Notes: generated by a model from the sequence alone, not told the origin. 64,000 nucleotides of DNA from an uncultured Dorea sp. (GCA_910586965.1 CAJUMF010000009.1:47982-111981), one strand, 5' to 3'. Counted from the stretch's first letter, positions 42,208 to 52,072 are shown. Program-made: numbers and translations.

Positions 42208-43184
42208 CATATACCTCCTGACTTTCCAAACAAATGGCACTTAACAAAATGTTCTTTTCCAATCATCACTGATGCAGGGTTTTCGGTTTCACAGACTTTT
42301 TCTTTGTGAGGACATCTGTCATGGAATTTGCAGCCCGAAGGCAATGAAGCCGGATTAGGAGCAGAACCACTGATCGTTTTTAATCGCTTTACTTCTTCGT
42401 CAAGCTTTGGCAGGGATTCGAAAAGTCCTTTCGTGTACGGATGCGACATATGGAGTAAAATATCCTCCAGAGCGCCGCTTTCGACAATCTCTCCCGCATA
42501 CATCACCGCAACTTTATCACAGGCCTCCGCGACAACCCCCAGATCATGCGTGATCAATAGCATCGCCGTGTTGTATTCCTTCTTTAGCTTATTCATCAAT
42601 TCAAGAACCTGCGCCTGAATGGTAACATCGAGAGCTGTTGTGGGTTCATCCGCAATGAGAAGCCGGGGATTGCAGGCAAGAGCTATCGCTATCATAACCC
42701 GCTGTTTCATTCCCCCGGAAAACTGCGTCGGATATTCCGCATACCGCTCCCCAGGTATTCCCACTGTCTCTAACATCTCTTTTGTCTTTTTCAGCAATTC
42801 ATCCTTTTTCAGATCAGAATGAAGCTTTAATACTTCCATAATCTGCTGACCTACTGTCAGTACAGGGTTCAGGGATGTCATCGGATCCTGGAAAATCATC
42901 GTGATATTTTCACCCCGGATCTTCCTCATTTCTTTTTCCGGCAATGCGAGCAGATTATTTCCTTCATATATGATTTCCCCGCCCTCAATACTTCCCGGAG
43001 GATTGGGTATCAGACCCATAATCGATAGAGCAGTCGTTGTTTTCCCTGCCCCGGTCTCTCCTACAAGCCCTAATGTCTCTCCTTTATATATTTTCAGTCC
43101 GATTCCGTTTACGGCCTCCACAACTTCTTCATCCGTCTTGTATTTTACAACCAGATCTGAAATCTGCAGAATTTCTTTCGCCAT
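42207..43184 (-). CDS. oligopeptide-type ABC transporter ATPase, OppD/DppD-like
   Basis: This 325-residue ATPase has Walker A GETGAGKTT, the signature FSGGMKQRVMIAIAL, Walker B LLIADEPTTALD and the C-terminal cysteine motif (CKFHDRCPHKEKVC). The second ATG (43184), six bases after GGGAGGG, is the better start. It powers the importer built from the two permeases and binding lipoprotein encoded upstream. Confidence 0.9.
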   Translation of the reverse strand: MAKEILQISDLVVKYKTDEEVVEAVNGIGLKIYKGETLGLVGETGAGKTTTALSIMGLIPNPPGSIEGGEIIYEGNNLLALPEKEMRKIRGENITMIFQDPMTSLNPVLTVGQQIMEVLKLHSDLKKDELLKKTKEMLETVGIPGERYAEYPTQFSGGMKQRVMIAIALACNPRLLIADEPTTALDVTIQAQVLELMNKLKKEYNTAMLLITHDLGVVAEACDKVAVMYAGEIVESGALEDILLHMSHPYTKGLFESLPKLDEEVKRLKTISGSAPNPASLPSGCKFHDRCPHKEKVCETENPASVMIGKEHFVKCHLFGKSGGI

Positions 43185-43196
43185 CTTCATCCCTCC

Positions 43197-44054
43197 CTAC
43201 TGTTTCAGGCGGGGATCCAACGCATCTCTGAGCCCATCCCCGATCAGGTTAAGTGAGTAAGTAGTAATCATTATAGCGAGCCCCGGAAATACTGACATAT
43301 ACCAATTGTCTCTAAGATATGTCCTTCCCGCCGACAGCATCGCACCCCACTCCGGAGAAGGCGGCTGTATCCCCAGACCGATAAAGCTTAGAGAAGCTGC
43401 CCACAAAATTGAGTTTACTGCCCCTAATGTGAACTGGACAATAATCGGTGCCAGTGCGTTTGGGAGTATGTGCCGGAAGATAATCCTGAGGTTATTTCCT
43501 CCTATAGATCTCGCAGCCTCTATAAATTCCTGTTCCTTTACCGTCATCACCTGGGCCCTTACTACTCTTGTGAATGCCGGAAGGCTGGTGATACTGACCG
43601 CTATCATAAGGTTTCTAAGCCCTGTTCCCAATGCCGCTGCTATGCTGATTGCCAAAAGAAATGACGGAATCCCCATTACGATATCGATCATCCGCATGAT
43701 AATGTTGTCAAACTTACTGTAAAATGCAGCTACAATTCCTAAAATACTCCCGATTACCGCTGCAATACTCACACATCCTATCCCGATGATCAGGGAATAT
43801 CTTCCCCCATATATGATCCTACTGAATATATCCCTGCCAAAATTATCTGTTCCAAACAAATGCTCCCTTCCCGGAAATTGAAGGGTTGCCGCATAGTCCT
43901 GTTCCATGTATCCATAAGGCGCGATAAAAGGCGCAAAGACCGAAATCAGGATCACCAAACCTAATATGACCATACCGACAATCGCCAGTTTATTTTTCTT
44001 TAACCTCTTCCACACATCAAGCCAGGGTCCGCTCCTTCTTTTCTTCTCAGCCAT
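43197..44054 (-). CDS. ABC transporter permease, DppC/OppC-like
   Basis: This 285-residue protein has an N-terminal cytoplasmic tail with the OppC_N helix (KLAIVGMVILGLVILISVF) and five further membrane helices. The EAA loop is EFIEAARSIGGNNLRIIFRHILPN. Its start overlaps the DppB-like gene by 8 bases. Confidence 0.92.
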   Translation of the reverse strand: MAEKKRRSGPWLDVWKRLKKNKLAIVGMVILGLVILISVFAPFIAPYGYMEQDYAATLQFPGREHLFGTDNFGRDIFSRIIYGGRYSLIIGIGCVSIAAVIGSILGIVAAFYSKFDNIIMRMIDIVMGIPSFLLAISIAAALGTGLRNLMIAVSITSLPAFTRVVRAQVMTVKEQEFIEAARSIGGNNLRIIFRHILPNALAPIIVQFTLGAVNSILWAASLSFIGLGIQPPSPEWGAMLSAGRTYLRDNWYMSVFPGLAIMITTYSLNLIGDGLRDALDPRLKQ

Positions 44055-45003
44055 TTACTTCCACCTTCTTTTTCCTGCTGTACTGGATCTTTATTCTGGG
44101 ATCAATAAAACAATATATAATATCAATAGCCAAATTAATAATTACGCAGTTAAAACCAATAAACAATACCGTCCCCTGGACAGCCGGGTAATCTTTATAG
44201 TTAATACTGTCTACGACATATTTCCCAATTCCCGGAAGGGAAAATACGGACTCTACAAGTACAGAGCCTGCCAGCAATCCGCAGATTTGTATCCCAGCCG
44301 TCGTAACGATCGGAACCATAGCATTTTTTAATGCATGTCCTGTGATTATCTTCCACTTTTTTTGACCTTTAGCCTGTGCAGTTCTTATATAATCCTGACG
44401 GATCACTTCCAGCATACTCGACCTGGTCATTCTCATAATGATAGCTGCCGACTGCATACCCATAGTAAAGACCGGCATGATCCAATACTGTATCCCATAA
44501 CTTCCCGTCGCAGGAAGCCATGACAACGTCACTGAGAACAGCAGGACTAACAGCATTGCGATCCAGAAAGAAGGGACTGAAACACCGAACAGTGCGATTG
44601 TTGTTATCAGATTATCCACAGCGGAATATTGCTTTACAGCCGATACGATCCCCATTAATATTCCCAAAACGATTGCCAGAACGGAACTGGCAATTGTAAG
44701 TGTCAATGTAGTCGAATATCTTGCCAATATCTCATTGAGCACCGGTCTCCCGGTCTTGTAAGAGACACCCAAGTCACCGTGAAATGCCACATTTTTCAAA
44801 TATGTTCCCAATCTTGCAAAATAGGAGTCGTTTAACCCCATTTCTTCCCTGAGCTCATCCACCATCTCCTGCGGCGCGCTATCCCCCAAAATAAAGCGTG
44901 CCGGATCCCCCGGTGTAATATACATCAAAGTAAAAACAATAATGATGATCCCCAGCAAAACCGGCAGCATATATAACAACCTTTTAAATATATATTTCGT
45001 CAT
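44047..45003 (-). CDS. ABC transporter permease, DppB/OppB-like
   Basis: This 318-residue protein has six membrane helices, beginning IFKRLLYMLPVLLGIIIIVF. The EAA-type loop includes DYIRTAQAKGQKKWKIITGHALKN. It forms the heterodimeric channel with the DppC-like protein. ATG 45003 follows a weak GGCGGA site. Confidence 0.92.
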   Translation of the reverse strand: MTKYIFKRLLYMLPVLLGIIIIVFTLMYITPGDPARFILGDSAPQEMVDELREEMGLNDSYFARLGTYLKNVAFHGDLGVSYKTGRPVLNEILARYSTTLTLTIASSVLAIVLGILMGIVSAVKQYSAVDNLITTIALFGVSVPSFWIAMLLVLLFSVTLSWLPATGSYGIQYWIMPVFTMGMQSAAIIMRMTRSSMLEVIRQDYIRTAQAKGQKKWKIITGHALKNAMVPIVTTAGIQICGLLAGSVLVESVFSLPGIGKYVVDSINYKDYPAVQGTVLFIGFNCVIINLAIDIIYCFIDPRIKIQYSRKKKVEVNG

Positions 45004-45061
45004 CTTATCCGCCTCCAGATTCCGGGAAGTGCGGCATTATGCCCCACTTCCCCTATAGCTG

Positions 45062-46600
45062 CTATTTGAAACTTACATCTTTCAAAATATGTGACTCATA
45101 GGCAACCGAGCATCGGAACCCTTCTACGTTTTTGGATGTAGCAATTGCAAGCTCTTTCTGCCAGATTGGTATCGCAATCCCCGCTTCCATAACCATCTTC
45201 TGAGCTTCATCGAACAGTTTGTTTCTCTCATCGTCATCAATGGTCTGAAGAGCCTTTGCCATGATCCCATCAAATTCAGGACTGTTCCAATGATACATTC
45301 CAAATTCATTGGCATCTGATAAGAAGCGAATCAAGATCTTTCCGGCTTCGCCTGTGCTTGCTGTAAAACCATAGATTGACAATTCTCCTCTGCCGCCCAA
45401 AGAATCTTCTACCCACGCGGTAGGTTCCTCCGCTTTTATCTCTAGGGTGATTCCCACTTCCGCCAGCTGGCTCTGTATCGCCTCACAAAAGCTCATACTC
45501 TCCTGGTCGGCGTTAGAACAGAGTATACTTGTCTTAAACCCGTCCGGATACCCTGCTTCTTTCAAAAGAGCCTTCGCCTTCTCTACATCCCTCTCCACAA
45601 AGTATTCTGACAGATTCTCAGAAGCCCCCGCGATTCCGTCGTTTACCAACCCATTTGCGACCTTTCCAAAATCTCCCCACGCAACCTTTACAGCACTTGG
45701 CCTGTCAATTGCATATTTCAGCGCTTCTCTCACTTTCGGTTCATCGTATGGTTTTGTTTCTGTGTTAATCGATACGTATCTTGTATTGGCACTGATTTCT
45801 CTTACCATATCCACCTTTTCTGCTTTTTCCAATCTTTCAATATCCGTTGACGCAATATCATATACAATGTCTGCTTCCCCTGTTTCCGCTGCAATCGCAC
45901 GGCTTGCGCTTTCCGTGATCACACGGAATACAAGATTCTTGATCTTCGGCTCGTCTTTCCCCCAATAGTCCTCAAAAGCTGAAAGCTCCACACGATCCCC
46001 CGGGAAATATTCTTTCAATTTATATGGTCCGGTGCCTACCGGCTCAGAGAAATCTCCGCCTGATTCCTCATATGCCTTCTGGCTGAAGATAGACACCAAT
46101 GGGTTTTCCAAAAGATTTAGCTGCATAGAATAAGGACCTTTTGTCACAATCTTAACTGTATAGTCATCCACTGCTTCACATTTATCAATATCCATATTGG
46201 TTAGATTGATATAGCCTGCTGTTTTATCGTCAAACGCCCTCTTGTATGAGAAGATAACATCACTTGCCTTCAACTCTTCTCCGTTATGGAATTTAACCCC
46301 TTTGCGCAGCTTGAAGATCAACGTCTGGTCATCTTCATATTCCCAGCTTTCTGCCAGACATGGCTGTACCTCATTATTCTCATCCAGCCGCACCAAAGTT
46401 TCATAAATCTGGCTTTTTACCTGATGCGGGGCAAAATTGGTATTTGCATTAGGATCAAACCCGTCCGGATCCTGCGAGATTACTACAGTAAGCGTATCTT
46501 TACCAGATTTCGTTTCTTCTTTCTTTGACGCACACCCTGTCGTTAACATCATAATAAATGCCATGAACAACGCAACTTTTGTCATTATTGATTTTTTCAT
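45062..46600 (-). CDS. ABC transporter substrate-binding lipoprotein (SBP_bac_5)
   Basis: This 512-residue lipoprotein has a signal peptide with lipobox LTTGC near residue 23. The mature protein is of family-5 type (Opp/Dpp): LTVVISQDPDGFDPNAN, KFHNGEELKASDVIFSYKRA, and VREALKYAIDRP. ATG 46600 follows AAGGAGGAG. Because the operon encodes sugar-acid-type enzymes, the ligand may be a carbohydrate-derived acid or conjugate, not a peptide; some family-5 proteins bind sugars. This is inference. Confidence 0.9.
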   Translation of the reverse strand: MKKSIMTKVALFMAFIMMLTTGCASKKEETKSGKDTLTVVISQDPDGFDPNANTNFAPHQVKSQIYETLVRLDENNEVQPCLAESWEYEDDQTLIFKLRKGVKFHNGEELKASDVIFSYKRAFDDKTAGYINLTNMDIDKCEAVDDYTVKIVTKGPYSMQLNLLENPLVSIFSQKAYEESGGDFSEPVGTGPYKLKEYFPGDRVELSAFEDYWGKDEPKIKNLVFRVITESASRAIAAETGEADIVYDIASTDIERLEKAEKVDMVREISANTRYVSINTETKPYDEPKVREALKYAIDRPSAVKVAWGDFGKVANGLVNDGIAGASENLSEYFVERDVEKAKALLKEAGYPDGFKTSILCSNADQESMSFCEAIQSQLAEVGITLEIKAEEPTAWVEDSLGGRGELSIYGFTASTGEAGKILIRFLSDANEFGMYHWNSPEFDGIMAKALQTIDDDERNKLFDEAQKMVMEAGIAIPIWQKELAIATSKNVEGFRCSVAYESHILKDVSFK

Positions 46601-46622
46601 CTTTCTCCTCCTTTGTCATGAA

Positions 46623-47774
46623 CTAGACACACCTTGCCACTTGAAATTTGTCTGCTACCTGATGATTTAACTCTACTCCCAGCCCCTCTCTTTCCGGAAC
46701 TTTAAGCCTTCCGTTTTTTATTTCCTTTTCTAATGGATTCTTCACAACAGCATAATGAATGTCCGGCCGGTACGGAAAGACTTCCTGACATACATAATTA
46801 CTTAATGCAGCCGAAAGCTGGACTGCCGCGGCAGTAAGCACCGGTCCTCCGCAGTTATGCGGAGCAATTCTCATTCCTGCCGCTTCCGCCATAACTCCTA
46901 TATGCCACACCTCACCGATTCCTCCGCATGTCCCCGGATCCGGCTGGACAATATCAACCCCTCTTGTCTCAATCAGTTTGATATGCCCAAACTTTGTATA
47001 AATACGCTCCCCGCCGGCTATAGGAACATTCAGTTTCTCCTTTATATCCCGATATGCTTCAATATCGAAGGGATCCGCCGGTTCCTCATACCAGAATGGG
47101 TGATACTGCTCAAGCTTTTTCCCAATACGTATCATGACATCGATGGTAGCCTCACAGGTAACATCAACCAACAACTCCACCTTATCCCCAATGGCACGGC
47201 GGACTTCTTTTATGATCTCATAGCCCCGTTCTTCCGTCTCTCGTTCCAGATAACGGTTTTTAATATGTCCATTGATATTTCTTCTCGGATCCTTCTGATT
47301 TAACGGATATATCTTGATCATATCGTATCCGTCACACACTACTTCTTCCGCCCGCTTTGCAAATTCAGCAGGTGTCTCCACCCCAAAGATATCATTGGCA
47401 TACACTCTGACCTCATCTCTCTGCTTGCCTCCAAGAAGCTGATATACGGGGACACCCAGCGCTTTCCCCTTAATATCCCACAAAGTCATCTCCAAGGCAC
47501 TGACAGCCGCGTAAAAAATCGCGCCTCCGGCTTTTCCCCAAAATGTATGATAGTAAAAGTCGTTCCAGATATCTGTAATATTAAATGGATCCCTGCCAAT
47601 TACAAACGCATCTGCCAGCTCCTTGATCATAACAGCCGCCGCTGCACTCCCGATCCCGTATCCGACTGCCGCTTCTCCAATCCCGGAGATTCCTTCATCT
47701 GTTATGCTTTCTGCCATTACTAACTGGTAACTTCCTGTATCCACAACATATACATTGACCTGTTTGATCTTCAC
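46623..47774 (-). CDS. mandelate racemase/muconate lactonizing family sugar-acid dehydratase
   Basis: This 383-residue enolase-superfamily enzyme shows the N-terminal capping domain and a barrel with conserved YDMIKIYP, the metal ligands Asp in LLVDVTCEA, Glu in FWYEEPADPFD and Glu in IAGGERIYT, and the catalytic His in APHNCGGPV. The pattern fits acid-sugar dehydratases such as galactonate or related enzymes; exact substrate unknown. The GTG at 47774 with GAGGAG six bases upstream is chosen over a longer frame that would overlap the preceding gene. It would yield a 2-keto-3-deoxy sugar acid. Confidence 0.83.
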   Translation of the reverse strand: MKIKQVNVYVVDTGSYQLVMAESITDEGISGIGEAAVGYGIGSAAAAVMIKELADAFVIGRDPFNITDIWNDFYYHTFWGKAGGAIFYAAVSALEMTLWDIKGKALGVPVYQLLGGKQRDEVRVYANDIFGVETPAEFAKRAEEVVCDGYDMIKIYPLNQKDPRRNINGHIKNRYLERETEERGYEIIKEVRRAIGDKVELLVDVTCEATIDVMIRIGKKLEQYHPFWYEEPADPFDIEAYRDIKEKLNVPIAGGERIYTKFGHIKLIETRGVDIVQPDPGTCGGIGEVWHIGVMAEAAGMRIAPHNCGGPVLTAAAVQLSAALSNYVCQEVFPYRPDIHYAVVKNPLEKEIKNGRLKVPEREGLGVELNHQVADKFQVARCV

Positions 47775-47787
47775 GAACCACTCCTCC

Positions 47788-49059
47788 TTAACGTCTGTAA
47801 ACTTCAGATAACCTCGCCTGGGGATATTCATCTGCCGCCCGCATCAGTGTATTTAGAAAACTGATTCTCTCTCCAGAACGAGGGGCTCCGCACTTAACCA
47901 GCGGTGCTTCTATCCCTACCGCAATCTCCTTTACAATATCGTCCACTGTCCCCCCTGCCCTGACAGATGGCAATATCCACATATCGTGCTCTTTTGCGTA
48001 CCTGTAGGCAAGGAATGTCTCTGTAATCGTCCCAATCTGGTTCGGCTTTAGGACAATCCCGCTGCACGCCTTCATTTCCACAGCTTTTTTTAGATTTTGA
48101 ATATTCGTGCAGAGCAGGTCATCTCCGATTATCCTTACATCAGGCATCAAGCCGGCTGCTATGGCAAACCCTTCAAAATCATGCTCTTCCAAGATATCTT
48201 CCACACCGCAGAAAGGCAGCTTTTCTGTCATATCAGAAACAAATGCAAGAAGCTCATCTCTATCTCTTTCTTTGCCCATGAACAGGTACGTCCCTCGCTC
48301 CGGGCTATAAAACTCACTGGCTGCGCAATCCGTATAGTAGCACACTTTATTCTTATACCCGCAGCTTTCCACTGCTTCTGCAATCGTCTCAAACAAATCC
48401 ATCGGATTATCCGAGATTGGGCAATGTCCGAAATAATTTGCAATTGCCGGCATTTTCCCCTGATTCTTTTCCGGTATCATCTTCCCGATTTTGTGAAATA
48501 CCGTAACGGCGATGTCAACAGCCTCCTGCATATCCTCGGCCCCATACGGCACGACACCAAATTCTTGAAATTCCATCTTTACATCCGGATACACTCCTCC
48601 GTTAAACATGTTCACAATCGGAACAGGAAGTCTTTGGATTTCTTTTCCGGCTATAAATCTATGTACGGATTGATTGCCGGCTGCCGCTGCTACCGCAAGA
48701 CAGGCTGCTGATACACTGTATAGGGAATTGCCCCCAAGCTTTGTCTTTAATGGTGTCCCATCCATCTCAAGCAATGCCTTATCGATACCTTCCTGGTCTG
48801 CTGCATCCTTTCCAATAAGTGCCGGTGCTATCTTGTTATTTACGATATCCACAGCTCTATACACACTGGTTCCGCAAAATCTTCCCTCTGCCCCGTCACG
48901 CATGACAAAAGACTCCCCTTCTCCCACCGAAGTCCCTGTGGGCGCGCTGGCTCTTCCTGCCGCGCCTCCTTCGGTAATAACATCTACCTCAAGCAGTCCT
49001 CTCGTTTTACAATCGATAAGATGACGGGCGTGAATGGAGCGTATGACAGTATTACCCAT
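47788..49059 (-). CDS. divergent enolase-like protein lacking key catalytic residues
   Basis: This 423-residue protein aligns with enolase over its length: QEFGVVPYGA, TDCAASEFY, IGDDLLCTN, LKPNQIGTITET, KCGAPRSGER. The metal ligands (Asp244, Glu287, Asp313) and base Lys338 are kept, as is Lys389. The loop GDEGG carrying the second acid/base Glu is replaced by NYFGHC (about 208-213). The His of SHRSGE becomes Val (SVRAGG, 365-370), and the His of NGG-H is lost (NGGVYP). It can hardly be the glycolytic enolase. ATG 49059 follows GAGGTG. It lies between the dehydratase and glycerate kinases, suggesting a related 2-phospho-acid or sugar-acid substrate. Confidence 0.82.
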   Translation of the reverse strand: MGNTVIRSIHARHLIDCKTRGLLEVDVITEGGAAGRASAPTGTSVGEGESFVMRDGAEGRFCGTSVYRAVDIVNNKIAPALIGKDAADQEGIDKALLEMDGTPLKTKLGGNSLYSVSAACLAVAAAAGNQSVHRFIAGKEIQRLPVPIVNMFNGGVYPDVKMEFQEFGVVPYGAEDMQEAVDIAVTVFHKIGKMIPEKNQGKMPAIANYFGHCPISDNPMDLFETIAEAVESCGYKNKVCYYTDCAASEFYSPERGTYLFMGKERDRDELLAFVSDMTEKLPFCGVEDILEEHDFEGFAIAAGLMPDVRIIGDDLLCTNIQNLKKAVEMKACSGIVLKPNQIGTITETFLAYRYAKEHDMWILPSVRAGGTVDDIVKEIAVGIEAPLVKCGAPRSGERISFLNTLMRAADEYPQARLSEVYRR

Positions 49060-49062
49060 TTT

Positions 49063-50463
49063 CTACACCTCTCCTTCCGGCACGTACATAATATGAAGAT
49101 CACAGAGATTGGTCCCTGTATTTCCTGTGATAATCTCGCTGTTTAGCGGACTGAGTGCTTCATAAACCGCATGGTTTCTAAGTGCCTCATAAAGATCGAT
49201 CCCCTTTTCTTCTGACAACCAAAAAGTTTTAGAATCCGCCAGACCTCCCGCCGAATCTGTAGGTCCATCCGTGCCTTCTGTGTCGACACTCGCAATACAT
49301 GGCCCCCGAAGTTTTCTTGCTGCTATTGCAAATCCTGCCGCCAACTCCTGGCCGGGTCCGCCGATTCCCTTGGGCTGTTCTGGTATCTTCGCGCTGACTT
49401 CCCCCGTTGCGATCACAACACAAGGAGGCGCGATGGGCTGTCCGCTGGCCTGAATCTCGGCTGCGATCGATGCCATAAAATTTCCGGCCTCGGAACTTTC
49501 ACCGATCAAAGCATTGGTCAGGACCATCGTACGCAATCCCATCTTTTCAGCTTCTTCTTTTGCAACTTTACTGACATCCGGCAAGGTGTTGATAATATAT
49601 CCTGTCCACTTTTTCAGGCTCTTCGGTGTCTCATCCTTCTCCGTACAGTTTTGATAGAACTCTACGACTTTCGGCGGAAGCTTATCTGCTACATCGTAAT
49701 TTTTTATGGCATTCTTTGCATCCTCCAACGTAGTCGCATCCGGCGCCATCTGGGTAAATCCGAATTCCCTTGGTTTCCCGGGACACTCTGTTGCCGGAAA
49801 TCCCAATGCATCCATAATAAGAATACATATCATCTCTGCACCCTTCGCCTCGATCGCCTGTGCTAAGCGCCCTCCATTGACGCGGGAAATATGCCTGCAT
49901 ACCGCATTCACTTCTACAACACTGGCTCCGCTCTTTAACATGACATCCCTGGTCTGCATCTCATCCTCCAGGGTCATCCCTTCCATCGGGCAGGAGAGGA
50001 GTGCGGAATTTCCGCCGCTCATCAAACCGATTACCAGATCGTCTTCATTCATTTCCTCTACCATTTTCAATACTTCCAGACTTGCCTGATAACTTCCTTC
50101 ATTTGGCAGAGGATGCCCGCCCTGGAACATCCTTACATGTTCATATTTATCCTTCTCCTCCACGATTTTAACAACGACAATACCATCCGCAAGTTCTGCG
50201 CCGAGCAGCTCATCGAACACCTTCGCCATAGCGTTTGCTGCCTTTCCGGCCCCTATTAGATAGATATTTCTCTTTTGGGCAAGATCCCATGACTTTTCTC
50301 CTATGGTGAGGATCTTTCCCTTTAAAGATGTCATACCCTTTAATACATAATAGGAATCCATCCGGGCCAATGTACGATCCAGTATGCCCAACACAATTTC
50401 CCGCGATTTACTATCACCTGTACCCAGCAACACCTCCGCATTTTTGATCTTTTTCATGTCCAT
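49063..50463 (-). CDS. glycerate 2-kinase-like protein (MOFRL family), paralogue 2
   Basis: This 466-residue protein has the GckA/MOFRL layout: an N-terminal DUF4147 domain with YLIGAGKAANAMAKVF, FQGGHPLPNEGS, LMSGGNSALLSCP and HISRVNGGRLAQ. A C-terminal MOFRL domain has TEGTDGPTDSAGG. ATG 50463 follows GGAGAATAGGCG. Family members phosphorylate D-glycerate at O2. Two tandem paralogues with an enolase-like gene suggest a 2-phosphoglycerate-type intermediate. Substrate differences between the two cannot be read from sequence. Confidence 0.85.
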   Translation of the reverse strand: MDMKKIKNAEVLLGTGDSKSREIVLGILDRTLARMDSYYVLKGMTSLKGKILTIGEKSWDLAQKRNIYLIGAGKAANAMAKVFDELLGAELADGIVVVKIVEEKDKYEHVRMFQGGHPLPNEGSYQASLEVLKMVEEMNEDDLVIGLMSGGNSALLSCPMEGMTLEDEMQTRDVMLKSGASVVEVNAVCRHISRVNGGRLAQAIEAKGAEMICILIMDALGFPATECPGKPREFGFTQMAPDATTLEDAKNAIKNYDVADKLPPKVVEFYQNCTEKDETPKSLKKWTGYIINTLPDVSKVAKEEAEKMGLRTMVLTNALIGESSEAGNFMASIAAEIQASGQPIAPPCVVIATGEVSAKIPEQPKGIGGPGQELAAGFAIAARKLRGPCIASVDTEGTDGPTDSAGGLADSKTFWLSEEKGIDLYEALRNHAVYEALSPLNSEIITGNTGTNLCDLHIMYVPEGEV

Positions 50464-50490
50464 CGCCTATTCTCCTCTCCGTATTGATAT

Positions 50491-51900
50491 TTATTTGCCG
50501 GACTGACTGATATCCGGAACATACATAATATTCAGGTCACACAGAGTAACACCTGTCGCTCCTGTAACAATCGCACCTTTTAAATCATTAAGCGCTTCAT
50601 TGGCCGCATGTTCGCGCAGCACCTTATATAAATCAATCTTTTTTCGAAACGCCTCATCATATGTCTTAGAGTCTACGATTCCTCCTGCCGCATTCGATGT
50701 CCCATCGCTACCCTCTGTATCTATACTGGCAATACAAACTCCAGGGATTCCTTTCGCCTTAATAGCAAAGGAAATGACCAATTCCTGACTGGGGCCGCCC
50801 GTTCCTGTCGGCGAGTTGAAATCCTCAATCTGCGTACTTACCTCCCCGGTCGTTATCAGTACACACGGCGGCTTAAATGGCTGTCCGCCTCTTTGTATCT
50901 CTTTTGCAATCGAAGCCAGGAATGTACCTGCTTCCTTACTTTCCCCCTCCAGAACATTCGTAAGCACTACCGCCGGGATACCCTTCTTTTCCGCAATCTC
51001 TTTCGCACATTGGCTCGCGTTAGGCAAAGTACTCACAAGAAAGCTTGTCCATCTCTTTAACTCCTTCGGAGTCTCATCCTTATCTGTACAATTTTCAAAA
51101 AAACTTACTACTCTTCTTGGAAGCTTTTCTTCAATATGATAATGACGAATCACATCTTTGGCATCTTCCAGGGTCGTCGGATCCGGAGCCATCTGAGAAG
51201 CCATGAATTTTTGAGGAATCCCCGGATCTTCTATAATCGGGAAATCCAATGCGTCCATCACCAGAAGGCTTATAATTTCTGCTCCCTGCTGCTCGATCAC
51301 TTTTGCAAGCCTGCCGCCATTTATTTTTGATATATGTCTGCATATGGAATTAATCTCTATGACATTGGCTCCGCACCTGCGAAGGATATCCCTTGTGAAT
51401 ATCTCCTCCCCAAGTGTCAGTCCGTCCATCGGACATGACATAAGCGATGAACATCCTCCGCTCATTGCCCCGATAAACAAATCATTTTCACCAGCCAAAG
51501 ACGCCAGCCGGAGTGCTGCTTCCCCTGCCTCCAGACTTCCTTTATTCGCAAGGGGATGACCGCCTGTAAATACTTGAACCTTTCCATAGTCCATACCCTC
51601 TTCCATCTCATGGACTGCAACCACTCCTCCTGCCAGTCTTTCTCCCAATACTTCAATAAAAACACGCGCCATAGCATTTGCTGCCATCCCGGTGCTGATC
51701 AAATATACCTTGTCTTTTTGATCCAGATCCCACTTTTGATTCCCAATTGTGAACATACTCCCTTCCAATGTCACCATATTTCGGATTCTTCTATAAGAAT
51801 CCAACTGGAATAATGTTTCATCCAGAATATCTAATACAATCTTTCTCGACTCCTGAACTCCATGCTGCAGCAATACCGCCTCGTTTTTTATCTTTTTCAT
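50491..51900 (-). CDS. glycerate 2-kinase-like protein (MOFRL family), paralogue 1
   Basis: This 469-residue protein is the tandem paralogue of the gene 27 bases downstream, with matching blocks YLISTGMAANAMARVF, FTGGHPLANKGS, AMSGGCSSLMSCP, HISKINGGRLAK and TEGSDGTSNAAGG. It differs at the Gly/Asn-rich nucleotide loop, where GGCSS replaces GGNSA, hinting at a different substrate or regulatory role. ATG 51900 follows AAAGGAG. It is the first gene of the operon, behind a sigma-A promoter and a palindromic operator. Confidence 0.85.
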   Translation of the reverse strand: MKKIKNEAVLLQHGVQESRKIVLDILDETLFQLDSYRRIRNMVTLEGSMFTIGNQKWDLDQKDKVYLISTGMAANAMARVFIEVLGERLAGGVVAVHEMEEGMDYGKVQVFTGGHPLANKGSLEAGEAALRLASLAGENDLFIGAMSGGCSSLMSCPMDGLTLGEEIFTRDILRRCGANVIEINSICRHISKINGGRLAKVIEQQGAEIISLLVMDALDFPIIEDPGIPQKFMASQMAPDPTTLEDAKDVIRHYHIEEKLPRRVVSFFENCTDKDETPKELKRWTSFLVSTLPNASQCAKEIAEKKGIPAVVLTNVLEGESKEAGTFLASIAKEIQRGGQPFKPPCVLITTGEVSTQIEDFNSPTGTGGPSQELVISFAIKAKGIPGVCIASIDTEGSDGTSNAAGGIVDSKTYDEAFRKKIDLYKVLREHAANEALNDLKGAIVTGATGVTLCDLNIMYVPDISQSGK

Positions 51901-51923
51901 CTTTTCTATCTCTCCTTTTTTCT

Positions 51924-51976
51924 ATCATAGCATACATTTAATTAGCGTGCAAGTTATTTATTTACTAATTATTAGT
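51924..51976 (-). promoter_or_regulatory. promoter and candidate MarR operator of the sugar-acid-type operon
   Basis: A minus-strand -35 TTGCAC (51947-51952) and -10 TATGAT (51924-51929) are 17 bases apart. Upstream is ACTAATTATTAGT (51964-51976), a palindrome with 6-bp arms. The MarR gene at the end of the operon is a plausible ligand-controlled regulator. Confidence 0.7.
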
Positions 51977-52017
51977 TTGCTAGTTTTGTCTTTCCAAAGT
52001 TTATGTGAACTAAAAAA

Positions 52018-52044
52018 GGGCGACAAGATACTCTCTTATCGCCC
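52018..52044 (-). terminator. terminator of the GH32 operon
   Basis: On the minus strand GGGCGATAAGA pairs with TCTTGTCGCCC and is followed by TTTTTTAG. Confidence 0.85.
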
Positions 52045-52072
52045 AAATGACCATTTACAGCTCTTTGCAACT

